This document shows positions 1 to 6,128 of a stretch of 7,448 bases of DNA, one piece after another; the first letter of the stretch is position 1; the number at the start of each line of letters is the position of its first letter. The DNA lies in contig JAAZLB010000276.1 of the NCBI GenBank assembly GCA_012799535.1, forward strand, positions 1-7,448, given 5' to 3'. The position numbers and the translations under genes are program-made. The notes under the pieces are model-generated. The model searched no databases, was not told the origin of the DNA, and worked only from the letters and a program-made list of their open reading frames with translations. The stretch is from Bacillota bacterium (GTDB taxonomy: Bacteria > Bacillota > Limnochordia > Darwinibacteriales > Darwinibacteriaceae).

Positions 1-1
1 G

Positions 2-190
2 ATGATTATTGCCACCGGGCGAGAACAAGGACTAGAAGAATTTGTATTAGGAGCCCAACTGCAAGCCATGGACTTCTATGCTCGATTGGGCTTTATTGCT
101 GAAGGTGATGTCTTTTTAGACGGGGGCATCCCCCATCGTACTATGCGCGTACTTTTTAATTCTGATCAGTGCCAGCAGGAGGCGGAGTAA
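2..190 (+). CDS. GNAT N-acetyltransferase, C-terminal part (5' end outside window)
   Basis: This is the last 62 residues of a probable acetyl-CoA-dependent N-acetyltransferase of the GNAT fold. The visible part holds the end of the fold: a strand ending LGAQLQA, then the helix and strand DFYARLGFIAEGD, then the C-terminal FLDGGIPHRTM. The pattern AQ.QA..FY..LGF...G..F...GIPH..M is typical of the ElaA/YjcF-type branch of GNAT proteins. The acetyl-CoA pyrophosphate loop (R/Q-x-x-G-x-G/A) would lie upstream, so only the C-terminal half can be judged. The frame runs to the left edge, and the ATG at 2-4 is probably internal. The substrate cannot be inferred. The stop is followed after 2 bases by the next gene, whose Shine-Dalgarno site lies inside this gene's last codons, so the two are probably co-transcribed. 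Confidence 0.85.
   Translation: MIIATGREQGLEEFVLGAQLQAMDFYARLGFIAEGDVFLDGGIPHRTMRVLFNSDQCQQEAE
177..182 (+). promoter_or_regulatory. Ribosome binding site that sets the start of the exported protein
   Basis: AGGAGG lies 10 bases before the ATG at 193. It favours that ATG over the in-frame ATG at 169, which lies before the site and would put eight residues in front of an otherwise textbook signal peptide. Confidence 0.75.
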
Positions 191-192
191 TT

Positions 193-1431
193 ATGAAAAA
201 ATCCTCTTTATTCATACTTTTAGGCATGATTCTTTGCTTAGCCAGCGTGGCTCAAGCGGAGATGAATATATTTTATTTGCCTGATAACGGTTATTTACGA
301 GTAGAAGGGGAGCTGTTAATGGAGCCTACTTTTGGTCCTCTCTCCCTCTTGATTTTTCCTAATGCCCAAATTACCGAGTTCTGGGTGGAGGGACTACAAA
401 CTTATCAGGTAGAGCGGGGTGCCCAAGGGACTTTAATCACCTTTTCCCTAGGAGAAGTGGTGAATCCCTCCCGTCTGGACTTGGCTTATGAGGGGTTTTT
501 GCCTCAAAGGGGAGACCAAATCACCTTAGATTGCGATACTCTCTGGTTTCCTGAATTCTCCTTTCCTGTAAAACCACCCACTTTTACCCTGGAGTCACCA
601 CTTGATTGGGAAGTTGAGGTGCCCAAAGAATTGCAAAGAGAACTGAAAAAGAATTCTGTCTTGATTAGTTGGCAGACCCCATCCCAAAGTTATCCCCAAT
701 TTTCCATAGAGCGAAGAGGGTTCGAGCTTGGAAAAGGGGAGGCAGATCAGACTACCCTTGTACCGGAACCAGAACTACCCGTTAGAGAACTGCCCCCTGT
801 GCAAGAGGAATTCTTGTCTAAAATCCAAATCCAAGTCGCAAGATTAGTAAATTTAATTAACGCACGGAACCTAGAAGGACTGGAGAACATCATCAGTGTA
901 CCCCTTCAAGAACAAGGACTTCCCCACTATTTAGTCAACGTTCCCAAGACTTTCGGTCAACTCACTAGCGAGTTTCACACCCAACCAACTTACGCAGAAG
1001 AGCCCTTTCAGGTGATTATTGGCACCCAAAAAGGCTCCCAGTTTTTAGCCACTATGAGCTGGCAAGAAATCAATGGAATAATGGTTTTGCAAACTTTCTC
1101 CCTAATCCCCGCGGGGCTAGGGGTCCCCGAAGTTGTGGAACAGTCTTTAACTGAATTTGTCCAGACCCTCCAACAGGCGACAGAAGCAGGTAACAAGGAC
1201 AGATTAGAGTTGGCCATCAACCCCAAGGGGCGTGTAGAACAAATTAGCGAGTTTTTCAGTACCCTCAATACGGAGCAGGTTTGGGAAATCAAATACATCG
1301 CCCTAGAACCTTTAAGCATTACTGTCTTGGTTCCCCATTCATCTGAAACGAGACTACTTCTTAATATGGGGCTCTCTCCAGGAGAAGAAAATTGGCTAAT
1401 TGACACTCTGGATGTTGTGCCCCTCCGTTAA
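193..1431 (+). CDS. Exported protein of unknown function with M1-peptidase-like N-terminal part and possible duplicated C-terminal domain
   Basis: I do not recognise this 412-residue protein as a named family. It starts with a clear type I signal peptide: MKK, a hydrophobic core, and AQA before Glu23. The residue before Cys15 is Leu, so it is not a lipoprotein. No further membrane segment is seen, so it is probably secreted or lies at the outer face of the membrane. Residues about 23-180 are beta-rich; the stretch around 110-178 (ITLDCDTLWFPEF, then LDWEVEVPKEL and ISW) resembles the domain preceding the catalytic domain of M1-like aminopeptidases. No HExxH zinc site follows, so enzymatic activity is not supported. 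A Pro/Glu-rich linker occupies about 183-206. Residues 207-306 and 310-412 look like two copies of one alpha+beta domain, each beginning with a helix and ending in a strand closing with IP or VP. Both similarities are judged by eye. Base composition resembles its neighbours. Confidence 0.8.
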   Translation: MKKSSLFILLGMILCLASVAQAEMNIFYLPDNGYLRVEGELLMEPTFGPLSLLIFPNAQITEFWVEGLQTYQVERGAQGTLITFSLGEVVNPSRLDLAYEGFLPQRGDQITLDCDTLWFPEFSFPVKPPTFTLESPLDWEVEVPKELQRELKKNSVLISWQTPSQSYPQFSIERRGFELGKGEADQTTLVPEPELPVRELPPVQEEFLSKIQIQVARLVNLINARNLEGLENIISVPLQEQGLPHYLVNVPKTFGQLTSEFHTQPTYAEEPFQVIIGTQKGSQFLATMSWQEINGIMVLQTFSLIPAGLGVPEVVEQSLTEFVQTLQQATEAGNKDRLELAINPKGRVEQISEFFSTLNTEQVWEIKYIALEPLSITVLVPHSSETRLLLNMGLSPGEENWLIDTLDVVPLR

Positions 1432-1863
1432 CATTGTGTGTTGATTGCGTCTGTGAACTAAATAGGCCATAAAATAGCCCACCATAACCCGGGGTAAGAC
1501 TAGGATTAACAAGGGAGCTCCCAAACTCATGAAGATGATCGTGTCTTCAATTAAAGCGTGAGCTAAAGCCATAAAAGTGCCAATCACTTTAGTCTCTTGG
1601 GGGCTAACCTTCCCTTCCTGCACATGGTTTAAAATAACACCAGATCCAAAGGTTAAACCAAAGACCATGGCCACCACAATGGGAAAGGCCCCCTCTTCAC
1701 CTAAACCAATAGCCTTGAAAGGACGTGCTAAGCGACGATTTAATTTTTGCAACAAGCCATTACTTTGGGCAATTTCCAAAACGATCATAAGGGGAATCAC
1801 TACCCGTGCCACGGTCCAGACCCCTTTTAAGCCTTGTAAAAACCCTTCCCAAAGAACCATCAT
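1396..1863 (-). CDS. SpmB-like nucleoside-recognition (Gate) domain membrane protein
   Basis: This 155-residue integral membrane protein has about four hydrophobic segments and the features of the nucleoside-recognition (Gate) family, which includes spore maturation proteins SpmA/SpmB and parts of nucleoside and ferrous-iron transporters. Markers are the early VARVVIPLMIVLEIAQSNGLL segment (18-38), GLTFGSGV (69-76) and the polar FMALAHALIED motif (97-107) with His102, Glu106 and Asp107 within the membrane. It is shorter than classical SpmB (about 178 residues). The start is the ATG at 1863: it overlaps the stop of the upstream gene as ATGA and has GGGGTGA 7 bases before it. The protein is clearly related to the product of the gene just upstream. 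Its function is unknown; a transport or gating role is inference. Its 3' end overlaps the convergent exported-protein gene by 36 bases. Confidence 0.85.
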   Translation of the reverse strand: MMVLWEGFLQGLKGVWTVARVVIPLMIVLEIAQSNGLLQKLNRRLARPFKAIGLGEEGAFPIVVAMVFGLTFGSGVILNHVQEGKVSPQETKVIGTFMALAHALIEDTIIFMSLGAPLLILVLPRVMVGYFMAYLVHRRNQHTMLTEGHNIQSVN

Positions 1864-2288
1864 GATAAAATCACCCCTAGAATTAATCCAGATCCTAACG
1901 AGCAACCAAGTCTAATCAATAAAGTGTAACCAATGGGGCTTCCAGCCTTACGACTGATGGGTAGTTCCACTAAAAGGGAATGCGCAAAGGTGAGCATCAC
2001 CGCTAAAATTGTGATTTCTTTGGTAGAGAGGCTTAAGGCCAAGATACTTCCTGCCGCGGCATAAAGATTAACGAAATAACCACTAAAAAGAACCACTGCA
2101 GCCTCACCTGGTAAGCCAAACAAACCCATATAAGGGGCAAAAAAGTCCGTTATTACATCCAAAAGGCCACTAGCTTTGAAGATTACCACTAACATTGCAG
2201 TAGGCACTACCACCTTAGCCAATTCCCAGGTGGTCTTCAAACCAGCACGAGCGCCTCTAGCTAACATTTCTCCATTAACTTCCAGCAT
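1860..2288 (-). CDS. SpmA-like nucleoside-recognition (Gate) domain membrane protein
   Basis: This 142-residue membrane protein belongs to the same family as the following gene. The two align along most of their length: LAKVVVPTAMLVVIFKASGLL (23-43) matches VARVVIPLMIVLEIAQSNGLL, and MLTFAHSLLVEL (98-109) matches FMALAHALIEDT. The membrane-embedded His103 with an acidic residue four to five places later is kept in both. It has about four hydrophobic segments. The start ATG at 2288 overlaps the 3' end of the pseudouridine synthase gene by 14 bases and is served by GGGAGG about 11 bases upstream, inside that gene. The 4-base ATGA overlap with the next gene points to coupled translation and equal amounts of the two proteins, perhaps as a heteromer. 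In sporulators SpmA and SpmB are also encoded side by side, but these are shorter and a sporulation role is not shown. Confidence 0.85.
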   Translation of the reverse strand: MLEVNGEMLARGARAGLKTTWELAKVVVPTAMLVVIFKASGLLDVITDFFAPYMGLFGLPGEAAVVLFSGYFVNLYAAAGSILALSLSTKEITILAVMLTFAHSLLVELPISRKAGSPIGYTLLIRLGCSLGSGLILGVILS

Positions 2289-3204
2289 GATCCCTACTTC
2301 CTCCCTTATGATTCTCTTGCCATAGCTCTAACATTTCCCTGGGCAAAGGACAGGTAACTACATGTTTTTGGCCGGTGCGAGGATGGACAAATTCTAATCT
2401 CCAAGCATGTAAAGCCTGTCCCCTCTCTCCTATTTTAGTACGTGTATTGTAAAGGGGATCTCCTACCAGAGGGTGACCGAGACTTGCCAAATGCACCCGA
2501 ATTTGATGAGTACGACCACTTTCTAAACGGACCCGAAGTAAACTAGCCCCAGAACCAACCACTAAAGTCTCATAGACTGTGCACGCCTCCTTACCTTCTG
2601 CCTGCACCGCCCGCTTCACTCCATGATCCATAGACCGCCCAATGGGAGCTCTAATGACATCGGTGCTCTTTTTTGGTCGTCCTTCAACTATGGCTAGGTA
2701 TTCCCGGACCAGAGTCTGTTCACCAAGTTGAACTAGAAGACGTTGTAAGGTATAGGGCTCCTTAGCCACTAAAATCAAGCCAGAAGTCTCTCGATCAATC
2801 CTATGTACTAGACGAACCTTAGTGTTTAGGCCAATAGTCTTCCAATGATAAGCGATGGCATTAGCTAAGGTACCTTGCTGGTAAGCTCCGGTAGGGTGGA
2901 CCGCCATGCCCACTGGCTTGTTCACGATCAAAAGGTAATCATCCTCATACACAATATCTAAAGGGATGTTTTCTGGTTCCATGGAAGTATTCTCATCATG
3001 AAAAACAATCTCTAGTTGATCCCCGCTTTTCACCCTTCTAGTTAAAAAATCCCTTTGGCCATTAAGATATACCCCTCCACCCCGTTTCATTCTCCGGAGT
3101 AAACCGCGACTTAAATCTAGCCGACCGTAAACAATATCCTTAACCATTAAACCATCTTCGTCGGGTCTAACGGTAGTGGTAAGAGTATGTTTTGAATCCC
3201 GCAT
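2275..3204 (-). CDS. RluA/RluD-family 23S rRNA pseudouridine synthase
   Basis: This 309-residue enzyme converts uridine to pseudouridine in structured RNA, most likely large-subunit rRNA in the cytoplasm. Residues about 18-68 form an S4-like RNA-binding domain (LSRGLLRRMKRGGGVYLNG, then VKSGDQLEI). The catalytic domain follows from about 83. DDYLLIVNKPVGMAVHP at 88-104 is motif I; HRIDRETSG at 134-142 is motif II with catalytic Asp137; SGRTHQIRVHL at 229-239 is the RNA-binding motif III, followed by HPLVGDPLY. The length and the S4 domain match RluD-type enzymes, but Firmicutes carry several paralogues, so the target uridines cannot be fixed. The start ATG at 3204 has AGGAGG 6 bases upstream. 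It is the first gene of an apparent three-gene unit with the two Gate-domain proteins; the link is probably only transcriptional. Confidence 0.95.
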   Translation of the reverse strand: MRDSKHTLTTTVRPDEDGLMVKDIVYGRLDLSRGLLRRMKRGGGVYLNGQRDFLTRRVKSGDQLEIVFHDENTSMEPENIPLDIVYEDDYLLIVNKPVGMAVHPTGAYQQGTLANAIAYHWKTIGLNTKVRLVHRIDRETSGLILVAKEPYTLQRLLVQLGEQTLVREYLAIVEGRPKKSTDVIRAPIGRSMDHGVKRAVQAEGKEACTVYETLVVGSGASLLRVRLESGRTHQIRVHLASLGHPLVGDPLYNTRTKIGERGQALHAWRLEFVHPRTGQKHVVTCPLPREMLELWQENHKGGSRDHAGS

Positions 3205-3223
3205 GAAACCCCTCCTACCTCCT

Positions 3224-3253
3224 ATTCTACCCTAAGAAGGATCCTTGTGACAA
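3224..3253 (-). promoter_or_regulatory. Putative sigma-A promoter of the pseudouridine synthase unit
   Basis: Read on the minus strand, TTGTCA (3253-3248) and TAGAAT (3229-3224) are separated by 18 bases; each differs from consensus by one base. Transcription would begin near 3217, just ahead of the AGGAGG at 3216-3211, giving a leader of about 13 bases. The spacer holds the 10-base palindrome AAGGATCCTT (3237-3246). The site lies directly after the terminator of the upstream unit, where a promoter is needed. Spacing is slightly long and no experiment supports it. Confidence 0.45.
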
Positions 3254-3255
3254 AC

Positions 3256-3312
3256 AAAAAAAGAGACCGTGCAAAATGAACTAGCTACAATTCATTTCGC
3301 AACAGCCTCTTT
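3256..3312 (-). terminator. Rho-independent terminator closing the metal-transporter unit
   Basis: On the minus strand, arms 3312-3289 and 3282-3260 form 23 base pairs with a single bulged U and a 6-base loop (3288-3283), followed by seven U (3262-3256). Four pairs are G-U wobbles. On the plus strand these become A-C mismatches, so the structure is directional and serves the minus strand. It begins 15 bases after the stop codon of the DUF1540 gene. Confidence 0.88.
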
Positions 3313-3327
3313 CCCTCTTCAAGCTAG

Positions 3328-3570
3328 TTATTTGTAAATCCCGTCATCTTCAATATGATGTGAACCCTTTATCACAAAAGTCTTACAGCAAGTTTCCATG
3401 CACGAATCTACCGGTGAGGGGGGTGCTGACGATGCTTGAGGTGCATCAAAAGAATCCGGTTCTTCGTATCCAATTTGATCCGAAGTAATCATAATGCTTG
3501 AGGCCCCGCAGAGATTGCCCTGGGTCCAGTAATGACAGTTGTTAACGCTGCAATTCACAATATTGGGCAT
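3328..3570 (-). CDS. Small cysteine-rich DUF1540 protein
   Basis: This 80-residue soluble protein has the DUF1540 layout: an N-terminal CSVNNCHYW-type block with Cys7, Cys12 and Cys21 (C-x4-C-x8-C), a low-complexity middle rich in Ala, Ser, Pro and acidic residues (36-54), and a C-terminal Cys57, Cys61, Cys62 cluster. A His67? position is not claimed, but a HisHis pair lies near residues 70-71. The family is common in Firmicutes, has no assigned function and is presumed to bind metal through its cysteines. The start ATG at 3570 has AGGAGG 6 bases upstream. Only 38 bases separate it from the stop of the metal-transporter permease, with no terminator between, and a strong terminator follows it. 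It therefore appears to be the last gene of the transporter unit, which makes a metal-binding role attractive, but this is inference. Confidence 0.85.
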   Translation of the reverse strand: MPNIVNCSVNNCHYWTQGNLCGASSIMITSDQIGYEEPDSFDAPQASSAPPSPVDSCMETCCKTFVIKGSHHIEDDGIYK

Positions 3571-3608
3571 GGTCTTCCTCCTTTTTAGAAGTCGACACTA
3601 GTATTTCA

Positions 3609-4442
3609 CTAGGCTGTGTGAAATATTCCCATTAATTTTTGCACACCTAGAACTAGGGCAAAGATTGTGGTAGCCACCAAGACAATGGTTGCACCTGGTG
3701 GGGCCCCTAAAAAGTAAGAGAGGTAGAGACCAACAAACGAAGAGAATAACCCAATCAGAGAGGACAAGCCTAAAAGGGGCTTAATGCGCTTAGTCAAAAG
3801 GCTGGCAGTGGCAGCGGGAGTAATGAGCAAAGAAACAACTAAAATAACCCCCACGGCCTGAATGGCAATGACTATGGCCACCGCGATAATCACTAAGAGT
3901 AAACTCTGAAAGAAAGCTACAGGAAAACCAGCTGCCTCCGCACCAATTGGATCAAAGGAAACAAACACAAAGCGTTCTAAAAAGAGAGCTAAAATCAAGG
4001 CCAATACAAGGGCTACTGTGGCCATCACCCTAATTTCTTCCCTTTGAATACCCATAACCGACCCGAGCAAAAGACTATTTAGATCACCAGCAAAGCCAGG
4101 AGAGACTGCTAGGATCACTATCCCTAGAGCAAAAACCCCTGTGAAAAGGATGGCCAAGGCAGTATCGTCCTTAACAGAAGAGACTCTGGTTAGAAAGACC
4201 ACCCCTAAAGCGGTTAAAATTGCAAAGAATAGTGCTCCAAAGTACACACTAATCCCTAATAGGAGAGAAAAGGCAATTCCAGTAAAAGAAGTGTGGGAGA
4301 TTGCATCACCTAGAAAAGCCAAGCCTTTTAAAACCACAAAAGTACCTACAGCTGCAGTGATCACTGCAACTAGGCCTGTCCCTAGAAAAGCACGAATCAT
4401 AAAAGAATACTGGAAAGGTTCTAAGAACATCTCAAGGTTCAT
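3609..4442 (-). CDS. znuB: Zinc/manganese ABC transporter permease (ABC-3 family)
   Basis: This 277-residue integral membrane protein is the channel subunit of a cluster-9 metal importer. It shows seven to eight hydrophobic segments. Family features include FLGDAISHTSFTGIAFS near residues 44-60, with the His/Ser-containing stretch typical of ABC-3 permeases, SSVKDDTALAI, and GVILVVSLLITPAATA, the conserved cytoplasmic coupling region. The start chosen is the ATG at 4442: it has GGGGAGG 9 bases upstream, overlaps the ATPase gene by 11 bases, and gives the usual family length. The frame extends 28 codons further upstream to an ATG at 4526, but that segment lies inside the ATPase gene and lacks a good ribosome binding site. 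The partners are the ATPase and binding protein encoded just upstream. The symbol is by analogy, since zinc rather than manganese transport is not proven. Confidence 0.92.
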   Translation of the reverse strand: MNLEMFLEPFQYSFMIRAFLGTGLVAVITAAVGTFVVLKGLAFLGDAISHTSFTGIAFSLLLGISVYFGALFFAILTALGVVFLTRVSSVKDDTALAILFTGVFALGIVILAVSPGFAGDLNSLLLGSVMGIQREEIRVMATVALVLALILALFLERFVFVSFDPIGAEAAGFPVAFFQSLLLVIIAVAIVIAIQAVGVILVVSLLITPAATASLLTKRIKPLLGLSSLIGLFSSFVGLYLSYFLGAPPGATIVLVATTIFALVLGVQKLMGIFHTA

Positions 4443-5202
4443 GAACAGTAACCTCCCCACTAGCACTAATTTTAGGAAAATGGCGGGCAAAGAGTTGCAC
4501 CATATTAGCTTCAGTAAGAACCTCATTTGGAGTTCCTTCAGTTAACACTTGTCCATCAAGAGCCAAGATCTGATCGAAACATTCTGTGAGACAGTTAATG
4601 TCATGGGTAGCTGCGATAATAGTTTTACCAGCGTCCCCCAGATCGCGAAAGATCTCCGCGAGTTCATGTTGAGCCTTAGCGTCCAAGCCTGTGGAAGGCT
4701 CATCTAGCAAAATCACATCCGCTTCTTGAACTAAAGCCCGAGCCAAAAAGACCCGTTGACGCTGACCACCACTTAAAGAACCAATTTGGGTGTGGGCAAA
4801 TTTGGACATACCCAATAAATCCAAAGCCTCTAGACTCAAATCATAATCCCTTGTAGAATAGCGACCAAAAAGTCCCTGGGAGACTAAGCGGCCTTGTAAA
4901 ACCACATCTAGAACGGTTATTGGGAAGCTCCAATCCACCTCCTCTTGTTGAGGTAAATAAGCGGTCTTTTTTCTGCCTTGCTTAGGAGGCAAACCCACAA
5001 GATGTAATTTACTGTACTCCATGGGCCTCAAAAGACCAACAATAGTTTTCAAAAAAGTAGATTTGCCACCACCATTCGGTCCAATAATCGCGGCTAAGCT
5101 GCCCCTAGATACTTTCCAGGAGACATCCTCTAGAACAATTTTCCCTTGATAACCTGCTGTTAGCCCCACAACCTCTAAGGCCAACCTCTCGTTAGTTCCC
5201 AT
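4432..5202 (-). CDS. znuC: Zinc/manganese ABC transporter ATP-binding protein
   Basis: This 256-residue cytoplasmic ATPase powers the metal importer. All nucleotide-binding motifs are intact: A-loop Tyr18, Walker A GPNGGGKST at 41-49, Q-loop Gln85, signature LSGGQ at 143-147, Walker B VILLDEP at 163-169 and switch His200. Walker A has a glycine run where many ATPases have GSGKS; GPNGGGKST is usual for cluster-9 metal importers. The segment DWSFPITVLDVVLQGR (90-105) is a strong marker of the manganese/zinc branch. The start ATG at 5202 overlaps the stop of the binding-protein gene by one base (TAATG), with GGAGG 9 bases upstream, so translation is probably coupled. This ATPase sequence leans towards manganese-type systems while the binding protein looks zinc-type, so substrate is given only as zinc/manganese. 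Confidence 0.95.
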   Translation of the reverse strand: MGTNERLALEVVGLTAGYQGKIVLEDVSWKVSRGSLAAIIGPNGGGKSTFLKTIVGLLRPMEYSKLHLVGLPPKQGRKKTAYLPQQEEVDWSFPITVLDVVLQGRLVSQGLFGRYSTRDYDLSLEALDLLGMSKFAHTQIGSLSGGQRQRVFLARALVQEADVILLDEPSTGLDAKAQHELAEIFRDLGDAGKTIIAATHDINCLTECFDQILALDGQVLTEGTPNEVLTEANMVQLFARHFPKISASGEVTVHEP

Positions 5203-6116
5203 TATTTTAAGGCCTCCACTAAAGTGTCCGCATTGTACTCCATCATCTCTATATAAGTGGTGATGTTAGCATCTAAGCTATCACTGTATAACACATAAAC
5301 CTTACCCTTAATTTCCCCGGCTAAGGTCTGCACATAGCGCTTACTAATATTGAGCTGAGGTTCAGTAAAGATCACCGGATTAGGTTGTTTCTTTAAAAGC
5401 TGTACTAAGCGTCCCAAATCACGAGCAGAGGGCTCCCCTTCCGGGTTTTCCACCAAAAATTCTACTACTGCAAACCCGTAGCGTTCCGCTAGATAGCTAA
5501 AAGCATTGTGATAGGTGATAATTACTCGGTTTTCCATCGGTATCTGCTCCAGCTTGGCCAAAATTAACTGGTCAAGTTTTACTAATTCGTTACGATAAGT
5601 CTCAGAACGAGCTAGATAATAAGGGGCATCCTCCGGTGATAATTCTACTAGAGCTTCAGTAATTTGCTCAACATAGTGGATGGCATTAGGCACACTTAAC
5701 CAAAAATGGGGGTCCCCTTCATGATGATGCCCATGATCATGGTGCTCATGTTCGTGATCGTGGGCTAAGGTAGTAAGACCATCGGAAACAATAACTAGAG
5801 GTACACCGGGTCTAGCTGCACTTTTTTGCAAGCTAATGAGCCAATGATCGAAACCACCACCATTAGCCACCAATAGATCCGCTTGAGCCACTAAGCGGGC
5901 CTCTTTCGGAGTTGGCTCCCAAGAGTGGGGATCCGCTCCAGGGGGAATCAAAGAAGTAACCTCTACCTTATTTCCCCCCACCTGTCTAACTAAGTCCTCC
6001 AGAATAGAAAAAGTAGTTACTACCTTAAGTTCGGTGGCCTGTGCAAAAGCCACCGAACCAAATAAGTAGAACAACACTAGTCCACCAATTACCAGTCCTG
6101 ATAGACATTTGTTCAT
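5202..6116 (-). CDS. znuA: Zinc/manganese ABC transporter substrate-binding protein (cluster 9, ZnuA/TroA-like)
   Basis: This 304-residue extracytoplasmic protein captures a divalent metal and passes it to the permease. A signal peptide occupies about 1-25, ending in VAFA; no lipobox precedes a cysteine (Cys4 is too early), which is unusual for a Gram-positive binding protein that would normally be lipid-anchored. The mature protein starts LKVVTTFSILEDLV. Expected metal ligands are His64 (in GADPHSWEP), His137 (in GDPHFW), His203 (in TYHNAF) and Asp279 (in YSDSL). Three His plus Asp resembles TroA and zinc-type proteins; manganese-specific members usually have Glu at the third place. A His/Asp/Glu-rich loop at 119-133 with nine His strongly suggests zinc. 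The start ATG at 6116 has AAGGAGAT about 6-7 bases upstream, overlapping the stop of the selenoprotein gene. The gap to that gene is only 12 bases. Confidence 0.94.
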   Translation of the reverse strand: MNKCLSGLVIGGLVLFYLFGSVAFAQATELKVVTTFSILEDLVRQVGGNKVEVTSLIPPGADPHSWEPTPKEARLVAQADLLVANGGGFDHWLISLQKSAARPGVPLVIVSDGLTTLAHDHEHEHHDHGHHHEGDPHFWLSVPNAIHYVEQITEALVELSPEDAPYYLARSETYRNELVKLDQLILAKLEQIPMENRVIITYHNAFSYLAERYGFAVVEFLVENPEGEPSARDLGRLVQLLKKQPNPVIFTEPQLNISKRYVQTLAGEIKGKVYVLYSDSLDANITTYIEMMEYNADTLVEALK

Positions 6117-6128
6117 AATCTTATCTCC

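Noticed and set aside
1008..1406. Minus-strand open frame opposite the exported-protein gene
   Set aside because: It is antisense to a gene with a clear signal peptide and ribosome binding site, and shows no domain of its own.
1577..1915. Plus-strand open frame opposite the Gate-domain pair
   Set aside because: It is Lys/Pro/Thr-rich with no domain, and antisense to two coupled, mutually homologous genes.
3598..3612. Hairpin CTAGT/ACTAG at the permease stop as a terminator
   Set aside because: The stem is only five base pairs, AT-rich, and has no U tract on the minus strand.
4443..4526. Permease start 28 codons upstream at 4526
   Set aside because: The segment lies inside the ATPase gene. 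The ATG at 4442 has GGGGAGG at good spacing and gives the family length.
4141..4545. Plus-strand open frame opposite the permease and ATPase genes
   Set aside because: It has no ribosome binding site, is Lys/Thr/Arg-rich without a recognisable domain, and lies antisense to well-supported genes.
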